From contig NC_080680.1 in the NCBI RefSeq assembly GCF_030445035.2, forward strand, positions 112,060,228-112,124,227: a DNA stretch of 64,000 bases, given 5' to 3'. This DNA is from Dasypus novemcinctus (Eukaryota > Chordata > Mammalia > Cingulata > Dasypodidae). Positions 22,478 through 33,404 of the stretch are shown here, piece by piece; position 1 is the stretch's first letter, and every line of letters starts with the position of its first letter. The notes below the pieces were generated by a model. That model saw only the letters and a list, made by a program, of their open reading frames with translations. It made no database searches and was not told the DNA's origin. Made by a program: the position numbers and the translations under genes.

Positions 22478-23800
22478 TCAGAAGCATCTTCTGTAGAGAA
22501 AGAAAGGCCCATGTTCCTCATACTCAAAGCGGTGAACCCACAGTGGTTGGAAGCCCTGAAGCGAGGCCAGGATGGAGCCACCAGTCCACACAGCAGTGTC
22601 TCTTTCTGGCAGCACATTTATCTGGGGGTTGTCATTGGGACACATGCTGCTCAGCTCCTTCTGAAGACGGTTAGGGAAGCCGCTGAGCATAGTGCTGCCC
22701 CCGCAGAGTAGGATGTTGCCCATGAGGTCCCGTTTGAGGGCGATGTCACACTTGTTCAGGCAGGACACTGTCTGGGTATGGAGACCCAGCTGCATGGACT
22801 TGATCAGAGAAGGCTTGAAGAACATCTCTGCGCAGAGGAACCGTTCCTGGCTGAGAGATATTTCCTTCCCATCTGGCAGAGTGTATGGGACCGAATGATC
22901 AGTGGATGGGACTTTCTTCTCTTCATTTGGATCCAGGGCCACAAAGCAGCATTTCTTCTTGATGTCCTCCACGATGCTCATCTGGTCCTCTGTGAAGTGT
23001 TTCCCCGAACAGTTCATCAGGTTCATCAGGTAAGCTGTCAGGTCAGAGCCTGCATAGTCCAGTCTCCCGGTGATGCTGGGCAGAGGATACCCCTCATAGA
23101 TTGGGACCACATAGGACACGCCATGGCCGACCTCCACCACCAGGCCAGAGGTCCTTCCGTAAGAGTACATGGAGAGGCGGGACTGGTAGGCAATGTGCAT
23201 TGCAGGCGTGTTGAAGCTTTCGAACAGCATCTCCGCGTACTTCTCCCGGTTGGTGTGTGGGCTCAAGGGCGGGTCCGACACCAGTACTGCATGTTCGTCT
23301 GGGGCTATCTTCATCTCCTTCTGGAAGAGATATTCCCAGATATCCTGCACTGAATCCCAGTCCACAATGATGCCATGACGCAGAGGATTGATGAACTTGA
23401 GACGAACGTCTGGATCAAGCAGCTCCTGGCCCACGAATGTCTCTTTGCGATTATCGCCAGTTTTGGCTGTCTCCATGTAGGGCTTGCCCACTGTGGATGA
23501 GATCTTGTGAGTGGGCCTGGGAAGCCCGGCAAAGCCACACTTACAGTAGCCAGTGCCAAGGTCGACCACCACTGCTTTGGTCACCTCCATCTTGGGCTTC
23601 TCCTTTGCCACCTTTGATTTTGTAGGTTCTTCAGGCACCGAGCTATTGGAGCGGACCCACACCGCCCGCTTTGCGGGGCCGTCCATTAAGGAGGCCGTCT
23701 GGAGGACCTGGCTCTGCAGGGAGGTCTGTTCTCCCCCTATTTTGGCAGGCCCATCCCCTATGATTGCATTCTGTGAGGCCCAGACACTGTCACAAGCCAT
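22478..23800 (-). CDS. ACTL7A: Actin-like protein 7A, intronless
   Basis: A single 440-codon frame encodes actin-like 7A, a haploid male germ-cell protein of the sperm head (acrosomal/perinuclear region). Residues 1-74 are the family-specific N-terminal tail and 75-440 the actin fold. P1 loop: [16 protein letters not shown] (78 on). P2 region: [14 protein letters not shown] (221 on). Adenosine motif: [13 protein letters not shown]. Then [10 protein letters not shown] and a terminal RRCF like the KCF of actin. Actin Gln137 is kept (Q206), but the position of catalytic His161 is Tyr230 and the P2 Asp is Glu223, so hydrolysis is doubtful. The ATG has a strong context (A at -3, G at +4) and an in-frame TGA lies 11 codons upstream. 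Human, as recalled, starts five codons later, where this sequence has GTC. It converges with ELP1 and is head to head with ACTL7B. Confidence 0.97.
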   Translation of the reverse strand: MACDSVWASQNAIIGDGPAKIGGEQTSLQSQVLQTASLMDGPAKRAVWVRSNSSVPEEPTKSKVAKEKPKMEVTKAVVVDLGTGYCKCGFAGLPRPTHKISSTVGKPYMETAKTGDNRKETFVGQELLDPDVRLKFINPLRHGIIVDWDSVQDIWEYLFQKEMKIAPDEHAVLVSDPPLSPHTNREKYAEMLFESFNTPAMHIAYQSRLSMYSYGRTSGLVVEVGHGVSYVVPIYEGYPLPSITGRLDYAGSDLTAYLMNLMNCSGKHFTEDQMSIVEDIKKKCCFVALDPNEEKKVPSTDHSVPYTLPDGKEISLSQERFLCAEMFFKPSLIKSMQLGLHTQTVSCLNKCDIALKRDLMGNILLCGGSTMLSGFPNRLQKELSSMCPNDNPQINVLPERDTAVWTGGSILASLQGFQPLWVHRFEYEEHGPFFLYRRCF

Positions 23801-23995
23801 CCTGCTTTCAGAAATTCCCTCAGTCCCGCCGCCTCAAGGCCTGAAAGGCCTTTTAAATCAGAGGATAACTTCAGAATCTTCCCAACTGATGACATCACTT
23901 ATTATGACATAATCCAGTGACCTGGTGGGCTTTCTAGATACTGGGAAACTGTCCCATGTTATGGTGGATGGGGGGGCGGGTAAAGTTTTTTTATC
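23801..23995 (-). promoter_or_regulatory. ACTL7A promoter-proximal region with CRE-like site
   Basis: Upstream of the ACTL7A ATG this contains TGACATCA at 23890-23897 (TGATGTCA on the gene strand), about 90 nt from the start. This resembles a cAMP response element of the kind used by CREM in spermatids. A near-palindrome TTATGACATAA lies at 23902-23912. A TATA-like TTTAAAAGG (gene strand) lies about 50 nt from the ATG. An armadillo SINE begins at about 23997, so the promoter must be compact. Function is inferred. Confidence 0.5.
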
Positions 23996-23996
23996 T

Positions 23997-24399
23997 TGGG
24001 AAGCGGACTTGGCCCAATGGATAGGGTATCCGCTTACCACATGGGAGGTCTGCGGTTCAAACCCCAGGCCTCCTGGACCCGTGTGGAGCCGGCCCATGGG
24101 CAGTGCTGATGCACCCAAGGAGTGCCGTGCCACGCGTAGGGGAGCCCCACGCACAAGGAGTGCACCCCATAAGGAGAGCCGCCCAGTGCGAAAGAAAGTG
24201 CAGCCTACCCAGGAATGGTGCCGCACACACGGAGAGCTGACACAACAAGATGATGCAACAAAAAGAGATAACAGATTCCCGGTGCCGCCGATAAGGATAG
24301 AAGCGGTAACAGAAAGAACAAGCAGTGAATGGACACAGAGAGCAGACATCTGGGGGGGAGGGAGGGGAGATAAAGAAAAAATCTTTAAAAAAAAAAAAA
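23997..24399 (+). repeat. Armadillo SINE (long type) upstream of ACTL7A
   Basis: TGGGAAGCGGACTTGGCCCA head, B box GGTTCAAACCCC, long body, and an AAAAAATCTTTAAAAAAAAA tail. A near-identical AAGTTTTTTATC-like flank lies on both sides. It begins about 200 bp before the ACTL7A start codon. Confidence 0.93.
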
Positions 24400-24787
24400 G
24401 TTTTTTATCAAATTTTGTGATACACTTGATTAATTCAATCAACTGATATTTATTGAGTGCCTGCCATATGCAAGGCAACTGGGAATCCGCAGTGAAAAAA
24501 AAAAGCAGACAAAAATTTCTGCCCTTACAGAGTTACATTCTAGTTGGGGGACCCTGGGGGAGGAGACAGACAACCAACGTATTTGTTAGGACATGTTAAG
24601 CTAAAGAGAATAGCACAATGGGGTGGGGATGGGGAATGTGGGTGGTGGCAATGTTAGTGTGTCCTTGGCAGGGCTCCCTGGGACAGTGATGAATGAATAC
24701 AGACCCCAAGAAGGTAAGGGGAGAGAGCCAGGTATAATCTGGGAGCAGCTTATGCTCCTGGAGGCAGACAGGGCTAATGAGTTAGTA
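24400..24787. other. L2-like remnant and unique DNA
   Basis: TGATATTTATTGAGTGCCTG and the following text at about 24440-24560 resemble an L2 3' end in antisense. The remainder was not recognised. Confidence 0.55.
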
Positions 24788-24988
24788 CAGGGGTCTGCAA
24801 ACTACAGCCATGAGCCAAATCCAGCCTGCAGCCTGACTTCTGTAAATAAAATTTTATTGGAATGCAGCTATATTCATTCATTTATGTATCATCAATGGCT
24901 GTTTTCACACTACAACAACAGTTGTCATTGAGATCAAGACCATATGGCACACAAAGCCAAAAAAACAGAAAAAGTTTGCCAACCCCTG
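24788..24988. mobile_element. MER20 (hAT-Charlie, non-autonomous)
   Basis: 201 bp bounded by CAGGGGTCTGCAAACT and AGTTTGCCAACCCCTG. The typical interior is readable (TAAATAAAATTTTATTGGAA). The 8-bp flanks AGTTAGTA and AGTTAGAG match at six positions. An old eutherian insertion. Confidence 0.93.
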
Positions 24989-25377
24989 AGTTAGAGACGG
25001 GCCAGGAGACCAGCAAACAAGGAAATGTAGATGAAGTAGAAGAATGGTGCGGGAGGGCAAGCCGCACTGCAGGCCTCATAGGTCACTGCCAGGGCTTTGA
25101 CTCAGCAGGAGGTGGGAAAGCACTAGAGAATTGTGAGCGGAGAACTGACATCTGATATTAGCAGAACCACTCAATACTATGGTGAGAATGCCACCAAGAG
25201 TGATGGTAACTGCCAGGCACTTGTTATCTCACTTCTTAGGACAAACTTAAGAGGAAATATTTTTGCACATATATTTGTACACAGGCTCCTCCTCTTTAAG
25301 GGTCATTGGTTTAGGGAGTGAAGTTAGAACCTACAGAGACCAGCCTCCCAATGGAAGTTAAAGATGCATAGGTCACC

Positions 25378-25854
25378 TGTTGAGGATTGAATCATGTCCC
25401 CGACAAAAGATGTTCAAGTCTTCCTCTGAGTTCTTGAGGGTATGAACCCATTTGTAAATAGTAATTTTGAATACTGTTAAGGCAAATTAGGGTGCAGACT
25501 AATTTTTTAACAGGATCTTCAAAGATCCCATTTAGATGAAGCCAGACTATATCAATGGGCTTTAATCCATATAACTGGAGTTCTTATAAGGCAAAGGAAA
25601 TTGGGACACGGTCAAAGAAAGCCATAAGAGGAGACCAAGGAGACAGCTTGCCAGGTGACAGAGACAGATGCAAGCCAAGGAACCCCCCAAAATACAGCAA
25701 GCCAGCATCAGAACACTACAGACTTTGGAGACATGGCCTGTCGAGACCTTGATTTTGGACTAATAGTCTACAAAACCATGGGACAATAAATATTTGTTGC
25801 TTAAGCCAACCAGTGAGTGACATTTGTCATAGCAGCTCTGGCAAACTAGGACAC
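25378..25854 (+). repeat. MLT1-type solo LTR (ERVL-MaLR fossil)
   Basis: Starts TGTTGAGGATTGAATCATGT, has the usual TTCTTATAAGG and ACAATAAATATTTGTTGCTT poly(A) part, and ends GGCAAACTAGGACA. A degraded solo LTR of eutherian age. Confidence 0.9.
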
Positions 25855-26516
25855 CATCCAAGGATATCCAGCCAGGCAGTGGTCAAGCTCCCCTGACTGT
25901 AGCTTCACCCAAGGGGTGTGCTTGATGGGCATGTGTGTGACTCTCAGGCTGTTCAACTACTGTCTCACATGCCAACCCTGAAGCTGGATGTGGGTGCTGA
26001 TGTCTCATTTCTCCAGAATCCACCATGATGATGCAAGGCACACTGGGTCTAACGCCAGCCCTATGCTGTTCTTAAAAGAAGCAATCACTGTAATGGTGGA
26101 TTTCTCCGTTAGGAAGACTACTTGGGATGCTCTTGGTTTCTTGTGGGGTGTGAGCCCGGACTGACCCCAAACTTGTGAACCTTGTGGCTATCTGAAGGGG
26201 GCAACCAGGCTATCATCTCACATACAAAATCTCAATTTCTTGGTTCCATGGGTTGTGGATGATGATGGCACTGCGTTTTGAAGAAAGAATAGGAAAGTAC
26301 ATTTCTCCAATGCCTGGTTCCCTGAAAAATGGTTTACTTGCCTTTGCTATTCAGGGGCTGGCATGGTCAACTCAAACTGACTTATTTCAAAAGAACTTAC
26401 ACGATAAACAAGGTACATTAATTTAGAACCATCTATTTCTCTCCCACAGCCTCTCTCTTAAATATCTGTGCCTGCTTTGTATATATATTTTCACTCCCTT
26501 GGATTCCTAAAGATCC
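25855..26516. other. ACTL7A-ACTL7B spacer, no feature
   Basis: Moderate-GC DNA with no gene or repeat recognised. Confidence 0.5.
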
Positions 26517-27655
26517 TGTATTGGTTTCCTGTCACCACTTAAAAGCATACAAATGTGTTACCTTACAGCTCTGGAGGTTAGACATTCACAGTCAGTCTCG
26601 ATGGGCTAAAATCAAGGGGTCAGCAGGGCTGCACCCCTTCTGGAGGCTCTAGTGGAGACTCCTTTCCTTACCTTTTCGAGCTTCTAGAGGCTATCCATAT
26701 TCTTTGGTTCATTGCCCCTTCCTCCATCTTCAAAGCCAACAGTGTAGCATCTTCTTTCTGACCTCTGCTTCCACTGTTGCATCTCCTTGTCTGATTTCAA
26801 TCGTAACACCTTCTTCTTATAAGGACTCTTTTGATTGCACTGGGTCCACCTAGATAATCTAGGAGCATCTCCCCATCCCAAGACCCTTAACTCAATCACA
26901 TCTGCAAATTCCCTTTGCAATGTGTATTAGTCAGCCAAAGGGGTGCTGTTGCAAAGTACCAGAAATCCGTTGGCATTTATAAAGGGTATTTATTTGGGGT
27001 AGAAGCTTACAGTTACCAGACCATAAAGAGTAAATCCTTCACCAAAGTCTGTTGCCACATTTTGGAGTAAGATGGCTGTCAGTCTTTGTGAAGGTTCAGC
27101 CTTCCTCTTCCTCCTAAGGCTCTGTGGTCCCAGCTTCTGGTCTCAGCTGTGGCTGGCATAAGGCTTGTCTCTCTCCCTGCAGCTCTTTTCTTCCCGGGCT
27201 CAGCTGCTCTGGTCTCTCCACAAGGTCAGCTGTAGCCTATCAATCTCTCTTTCCCAGGCCTCTGCCATGTCTATGAGCTTTCTCTGTTCTTCTGTGTTCT
27301 CTTATGTATTTACTTCCCGGGGCTCCAGCATCAAGACTCCAACTTTCTCTTCTACCAGGTCATTTTCTCAGTGACTCCTTGCGCACCAAGAGGGCAGGGA
27401 CACATCGTCCTACTGGCATGGCCAAAGCAAAGCCCTAATTTTAATTTAGTCAAGTAGAAGTGAAACCTTTGAACTTACTACAGTCAAAGAGGAACACGCC
27501 CAGAGGAACAGACCAGTTTACAAACATAATCCAGCATCTGTTTTTGGAATTCATAAGCAATGCTAAGCTGCCACACCATGTAAGTTACCATATTCACAAG
27601 TTTGGGGGGTTAGGATGTGGACATCTTTGGGAGGGACCCGTTATTCAGTTAGCCT
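26517..27655 (-). repeat. MLT1-type LTR split by a younger LTR
   Basis: An antisense MLT1-like LTR (TGTATTGGTTTCCTGTCACC; GATTGCACTGGGTCCACCTA) runs to 26922 and resumes at 27581 (TAAGTTACCATATTCACAAG, GATGTGGACATCTTTGGGAG). The 653 bp between are another LTR. Confidence 0.85.
26923..27575 (-). repeat. Solo LTR, MaLR/ERVL-like, possibly xenarthran
   Basis: It has TG...CA ends, about 653 bp, and sits inside an MLT1 with near-matching 5-bp flanks (CAATG and CCATG). In its own direction it starts TGTGGCAGCTTAGCATTGC and shares GTAAACTGGTCTGTT with the fragment at 50315. The family name was not determined. Confidence 0.75.
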
Positions 27656-28227
27656 CTTCCCTGGTCGTCATTTTCAAGGCCATCTTCCCCAGGGACTGCC
27701 AGAGTGTGCTTCTAAAAATATAGAGCTGATCTTTGTCATTTCCCTATTTAAAGCCTTTGCTCGTTCCCCTGTCACCTTCAGGACAGACTGCAAAGTACAT
27801 CCCTTAATGGTTTGGTTCCTGCAACCCTCCCACCCACCCACTTCTCCACTCACTTTTCCACATCCACCCTTAACTCAAAATATGCTGGGCCTGGGTGTTT
27901 CCTGGAGAAAGTCAGGCTATTTCCCACAGCAGTGGCTTTCTGTGGGCTTTTCTCTGCCTGAGACACCCTACCCTGTCTTGTTCAACTGGTGACTTCAGTC
28001 CTCTATCAAGCTGGACCTGTTCCCATCTTCCCTCCATGACATCTTCCCTGCCCATCACACTGCACTGTGGTTTTCTCTTCGTCTTTCTGCCCCACTAGAT
28101 TGGGATATTGGGAGTCCCCTGAGAGCAGGTTCACCTTTGTGCCCCTGGCATCCTGCACAATGCCTGGCATGATATAGGTGCTGATGAATGTTTGTCAAGC
28201 AGATGACTACTAGGAAGTAGCACAGCC
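27656..28227 (+). repeat. L2-like retroposon remnant
   Basis: Text from about 27740 (CTTTGCTCGTTCCCCTGTCA) to AATGCCTGGCATGATATAGG and GAATGTTTGTC at about 28195 fits an old L2 3' region in sense. No gene. Confidence 0.6.
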
Positions 28228-28681
28228 CTGGATTAGTTTCCTTTTGCTGCTGTAACAAATAAACACAAATTTAGTGGCTTAAAAGAATACAAATTACTTT
28301 TACAAATTTGGAGGTCAGAAGTCCAAAATCAGTTTCACTGGACCGAAGGTATCAACAGGGCTGGTTCCTTCAGGAGGCTCTAGAGTATCATCTGTTTTCT
28401 TGCTTTTTCCATCTTCTGGTGGCTTCCTCGTTTCATGGTTCATGACCCCTTCTTCCTATCACTCCAGCCCTTTGCTTCTGTCATCACAGCTCCCTCTGAC
28501 TCTTTGACTCTTCTCCTTCCCTCTATAAGGATAATTGTTATTACATCATTGGGTCCACCTGGAAAATCCAGAACACTTGCCCCATCTCAAGAACCTTAAC
28601 CACAAATGCAAAGTCCCATCTGCAAGGATTCCAGGGATTAGAACGTGGACATCTTTGGAGGGCCATTATTCAGCCAACCAC
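28228..28681 (-). repeat. MLT1-like LTR, antisense
   Basis: GATTAGTTTCCTTTTGCTGC begins it, TTGGAGGTCAGAAGTCCAAA is inside, and GTGGACATCTTTGGAGGGCC with CCAACCACA ends it. A degraded ERVL-MaLR solo LTR. Confidence 0.85.
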
Positions 28682-30624
28682 ATCCCTCCTCATTTGACCT
28701 GTGCATTCCACTTCATGAAGACACTTGGAGCTTTGGGCATGACATGCTTTGTTGTACATGCTTTTCCCTGATGTCTATGCTCAGCCATCCTTACCCCATT
28801 CTATCATTATGGGTGAAAGAGGTGTTGTACTAGCTTAAGGCCAATTCCTCCATCTCATCTGTAAGGTCCATGAGTATGGGGACTCTCAGGCTTTAGCCCC
28901 ACATTATCTGGACTAAAGCCAATGAACACTTCAGTCCTTTGACTTGACCTCTAGAATTTTGCATGCCCAAATGTGCTTGGTTGAAGCTCTTTTCCTTACC
29001 TTTTGTGTCCCCTGTCCCTTCTCTCCCTTTCTGAGTTGATCAATGGTAGAAGAAGAGACTGTGGGCATGCTGCACCTACTGCCTGGCACAGAAACCTCGC
29101 GACACATGCACACACACACGTGTCACCAGCCATCTAAAATATGGGTTCCCTGGGATGTCAGAAGAGGTCCTTCTAAGGAAAGAGACCCTATATTGCTCAA
29201 ACCATCTCAGACCTCTTTTTTTTTTTTAAGGGCTACACATACTTTTGCTCTTTTGACCCAAGACCAAAAAAGCTGTGTGATATGGCTCCTTCCTGAAAGC
29301 AACTCTGGGACCCTCTTCCCTAGTGGAGAAACAAAGTCTGGAAAGATGAGGTGAAGAATATGTTTTCCCCTAAGATGCTGTCCCTGGGCCTAGTCTTGGT
29401 TTTGGGGATACCTCCTAACCTTGACCTTTGGAAGAAAGGTGAACCAGGCCCCTGTAATTTTAGTAGCTCTGAGGGGAGAGAAAGAGAAATATCTAGTGAG
29501 TAAAAGGCTAAGGCATAGCATTTCTTCTCATGAATCACCTGAAGTTTTTCTTACAAAAGGAAGATTCCTGAACCCCACCCCAGCCTTACTGAATCTGAAT
29601 TTGTAGAACCTAGGAATATTTAGGCCTAAGAATCCGGCCCTCCAATATACTGAATTTTAAGACCCCTTGAGAGGATCAGGTGCTCTCAGCAGAGGAAGGA
29701 GTCCTTGCCAAACAGGCACTTTGATCCTCTTTGTTCTTTTCCAAAGCTCAGCCTGCCTTGTGGTATCCCAAGTACTAAACCTGTGTCATTTTCCTTAAGG
29801 TGGAAGGGAGTGGAACTCTTCAAAGGTGTTCTGGCCACCGCATATTCACCCCATTGGCAAAGGTGAGATCCTCCATCCAAAATTGTATGAGATATCTCAA
29901 CACACGACACCATACCCCAGATACCATACCCAATGGGAGCAGTTTAGTAGTCACACACAATCCAGCCTTGGGGAAAAGGACACATCACGTCATGCAGGGC
30001 CACATGGGGGTTGTACTTGGGAGCAGGCTTTGTAGTGACAAGTAGGAGATGTGCCCCCTGGTTCCCAGGGAGGATGTGATTGTCTTGTTTGAATAATTTC
30101 ACAGGCTGGCAGAGAAGTGAGACTTGTTAGATTGAGGACTGGGTGGAGCTGGTCCTGCTGATGGGGGAACAAGCTAGGTGGGGAGACTTTCCTGCTGGGT
30201 GAAGGGCATGTCTGGCAAGAGCAGAGAACGCATGGTTAGGCCTTGGAGGCCCTGTGAGGCTCAAAGGTATAAAGGTAGCCGTTGAAGTTTTAGGCCTTAC
30301 AATAAAGAGGGAAGAGGACTATTGAGGACTTAAGTCTGGATCCAGCCACTTTCTCTCTCCTTTGCTGCAGACCACTATGCTACAGTCCAGTGGCCTTGAT
30401 GCATCTCTAAGTCGGCGTGTCCAAGTGGAGTTCATTATCTTCTCCTTCATCCCTGCTCCTCTCCCTGCATTCCTGTTTTCTATGAGGGCACCACCATCCA
30501 CCAAGTCACTCAAGACAGAGACCTGGAGGCAGGGAATAGGGACCAAGCTGATGGGTGGACATCGCACCATCATAGATTCAACTAACATTTTAAGTAGTTT
30601 ACCCAAGGTCACCCTCAAGTATAG
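28682..30624. other. ACTL7A-ACTL7B spacer, mostly unique
   Basis: An L2-like remnant may lie at about 28720-28890 (CATGAGTATGGGGACTCTCA). The rest shows no gene. Open frames reach 115 codons but resemble nothing I know. Confidence 0.5.
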
Positions 30625-31305
30625 AAGCAGATACTTGTACATCAGTGTTCATAGCAGCATTATTCCCAATAGCCAAGAAAATGGTAACACCCCAAGTGTC
30701 CCTGAATGAATAAATAAAATGTGGTTGGTCCACACAGTGGAGTACCGTTCGGCCATAAACAAGGAATGGAGTCCTGACACATGCTGTGACTTGAATGAAC
30801 CTCGGGAGCAATATGCTGAGTGAAATAAGCCAGACACAAAAGGACAAATGTTGTATGATTCCACGTATATAAAATATCTAGAATAAGCAAATTCATAAAA
30901 ACAAAGTGGAATAAAGGCTAACAGGGTCAGGTGGGAAAAGGCATGAAGAGTTATTGCTTAATGGGTATAGAAGTTCAAGGTGATGAACATGGTTTGGTAA
31001 TGGCTGGTGATGGTAGTGCAAAATTATGAATGTAATTAACAACATTAGGTTGTATATATGTTACTAAATAAAATTTTTTAAAAAAACCATAGAACTATAC
31101 AACACAAAAAGTGAATCCTAATGTTAATTATGTGCTATAGTTAGTAGTATAATTATAATATTGTTTCATCAAGTGTAACAAAGGTGCCACACTGATGCAA
31201 AGTGTTAATAATAGGGGAAACGGTGTGTATGAGGACAGTATATGGGAACACTGTATTTTCTGCATGATTTTCCTGTAAAATGACAACCTTATTTTTATTT
31301 TTATT
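30625..31305 (+). repeat. L1 3' end, sense
   Basis: L1 C-terminal and 3'UTR text: CATAGCAGCATTATTCCCAA, GAGTGAAATAAGCCAGACAC, AGGACAAATGTTGTATGATT, GTGCTATAGTTAGTAG. 5'-truncated, old. Confidence 0.85.
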
Positions 31306-31945
31306 ATTTTTTTAACCTAACTTTTAAAAAGACTGAAATAGTAAAGTGATAAAATTTTTGAAAAAGGAGTAGATTTGAACCCAGGTCTTCTGAGTCAAGT
31401 CCTGCTCTTCCCTCATTCTGTAATGTCTTTCCATGAAGAATGGAAGAGTTGCCTAAGGGGGTCCATGGCACAATCTTTAAATAGCCCAAGGTTTATCACA
31501 TGGAAGAACCTTGGCCTACCCAGCCTCAAGAGTAGACACGATTAATGGCATCTTCAGATGTCAATCCAGTGTGAGGGAAAGTCTGTTATTCACAGCTGGC
31601 CAAAATGGGGCGCGCAGTCTGCACCAGATTGTTGAGCGGGATGTTCTAAAGGGTAGTCAATGTCCAGGCCTCAGGTTCTGTGATACCACTCAGGGAATTT
31701 CTAGACCTGATGTTCATGATTGTAACCCTTATAAAGTTGTTACCCACATAATCCAGTTTCATAGTGCCATGTTCCAAGAAAAAATTCAGCCAACTGAAGT
31801 TCCAGAATGAGTTCTTAGCATTCTTATGTTGTCCACAGCTGGATTTCTTAACTATATCTTAAAATCCATTTTTTTCCAATCCACATCACCAGATGGCTCA
31901 CCTACTTGCTCTTCTTCATTCTCCCTTCCTCAGCCCTAGCTGCTA
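31306..31945. other. Unique DNA with a 99-codon open frame
   Basis: A frame open from a TTG at 31511 to 31810 (+) encodes FTAGQNGARSLHQIVERDVL and more. It has no ATG start in good context and no family I recognise. It may be a decayed retro-copy or chance. Otherwise nothing. Confidence 0.3.
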
Positions 31946-31958
31946 CTCTTCCTTTTTT

Positions 31959-32373
31959 TTTTTTAAGATTGATTTATTTATCCACCCCCCCCCCCCGCCG
32001 TTGTCTGCTCTCTGTGTCCATTCACTGTGTGTTATTTTGTGTCTGCTTGTATTCTCATCAGGTGGCACTGGGGATCTGTGTCTCTTTTTGTTGCATCATC
32101 TTGCTGCATCAGCTCTCCATGTGTGTGGCACCACTCCTGGGTGGGCTGTGGTTTCGCATGGGGCGGCTCTCCTTGCACAGGGGCCACTCCTTGTGCGGGG
32201 GGCAGGCACCCTTATGCGGGGCCATCCATGCATGGGCCGGCACTCCTTGCGCGCAACAGCACTGTGTGCAGGCCAGCTCACCCCTCAAGCCAAGAGGCTC
32301 TAGGTATCGAACCCTTGGACCTCCTATATGGTAGATAGACACTCTTATCTGTTGAGCCACATCTGCTTCCCTC
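31959..32373 (-). repeat. Armadillo SINE (long type), 13-bp TSD
   Basis: Antisense copy with tail TTTAAGATTGATTTATTTAT and head ...GAGCCACATCTGCTTCCC. CTCTTCCTTTTTT flanks it at 31946-31958 and 32374-32386. Confidence 0.92.
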
Positions 32374-32386
32374 CTCTTCCTTTTTT

Positions 32387-33389
32387 CCTCCTGAGTCTTC
32401 ACCGGCAAAGCCCTAATGTGACTCTTTTGGGCTTGGGGGTGGGGGCATTTGGGAGGCAGGTCCCTATGGGAACCTAATAAATTTGTCCCTTTGGACAAAT
32501 TCACCTTTGCTTGGGCAGAGGTAAGGGATTCATCTTTTCCTCTCTCCCACACCCCATGTCTGATCAGATCGTCTAATGAAAGTGCAACCATTGAGGCTAA
32601 AAAGGTCCCAGTAGTCAATGAAGAAGGCCTCAAATGCTAAGATTCCTTAATTTCAAGTTTGAGGCCTAGGACCTCTCTAGCCTCATCTATTGCACTACAT
32701 TTCCAAAACACCTTAACTCCTGGAAGTTTCCCACCTTCGCTCACTCTGTGCTCAGGCTGTGCTCTCTGCTTGCGATGTCCTTCCTTCCTGGCTTCTTGAC
32801 ACGTACCCCCCGTGTCTTTCTGATTTGACTCATCGTCTCCCCTGGCCTCTGTCATCTTTCACCAGCAGGCAGCACTGAGCTGGCCCCACCGCCAACCTCA
32901 GGCAATGTCAAGTGGAGATGAAAGCTCTGCTGGGGATTCAAGCTTTAAGGGCAGCCTTCTAGAAGGCCTAGTGCATTGGTGGACAGATAAGTTGAAAGTC
33001 CAGTACAAACACTCCCCAGCTAGTGGCTCTTGGGCAAGTCATTTGAATTCGGAGCCTCAGTTTCCTCAGCTCTGCCTACCTCCCAGGATTCTGTGAACTA
33101 GCAGGTGAAATGCCTGATAACAGTGCCTGGCTTACTGTAGGGGCTCAATAACCATGCATTCCTCTCTCAGTCAAGAAGCACCGGAGGAAAAGGTATCCAG
33201 TGAGGGGATGGAGGAGCAGGATATAAGGGGAGGCGGAATCCTCGGAGAGTCCAGGTTGCTGGGATCTCTAAAGCTGCTGGCCAACTGCTCTACCCAGGAG
33301 CACATTCGCGTTGGGGGTGGGGCAGGCCGGGGGAGCAGGTCAAAGGCCGGCCAGGGCCAAGTCCTCCCCAAGCCGCCTGAATGGACCAG
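32387..33389. other. ACTL7B upstream DNA with MIR remnant
   Basis: A MIR-like core lies at about 33015-33155 (AGCCTCAGTTTCCTCAGCTC, ACAGTGCCTGGCTTACTGTA). From about 33180 the sequence is unique and increasingly GC-rich towards ACTL7B. A TATAAGG at 33222 is about 290 nt from the ATG. Confidence 0.55.
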
Positions 33390-33396
33390 CCCCCCA

Positions 33397-33404
33397 TGAC
33401 ATCA
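33397..33404 (+). promoter_or_regulatory. CRE-like element upstream of ACTL7B
   Basis: TGACATCA lies 108 nt before the ACTL7B ATG in a GC-rich context. The same octamer lies about 90 nt before the ACTL7A ATG, in the opposite orientation relative to its gene. It is a one-base variant of the CRE palindrome TGACGTCA. Confidence 0.5.

Noticed and set aside
22778-23353. 191-codon frame antisense to ACTL7A, and a 269-codon frame at 21902-22711
   Set aside because: They are shadows of the ACTL7A frame on the opposite strand. No domain was recognised.
24000-24070. tRNA gene candidates, from A- and B-box matches here and at about sixteen other places
   Set aside because: Each is the head of a SINE with a long body and A-rich tail. 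The tRNA fold is not intact.
33222-33228. TATAAGG as an ACTL7B TATA box
   Set aside because: It is about 290 nt from the ATG, too far for the short 5'UTR expected, and the GC-rich proximal region with a CRE-like site is the more likely promoter.
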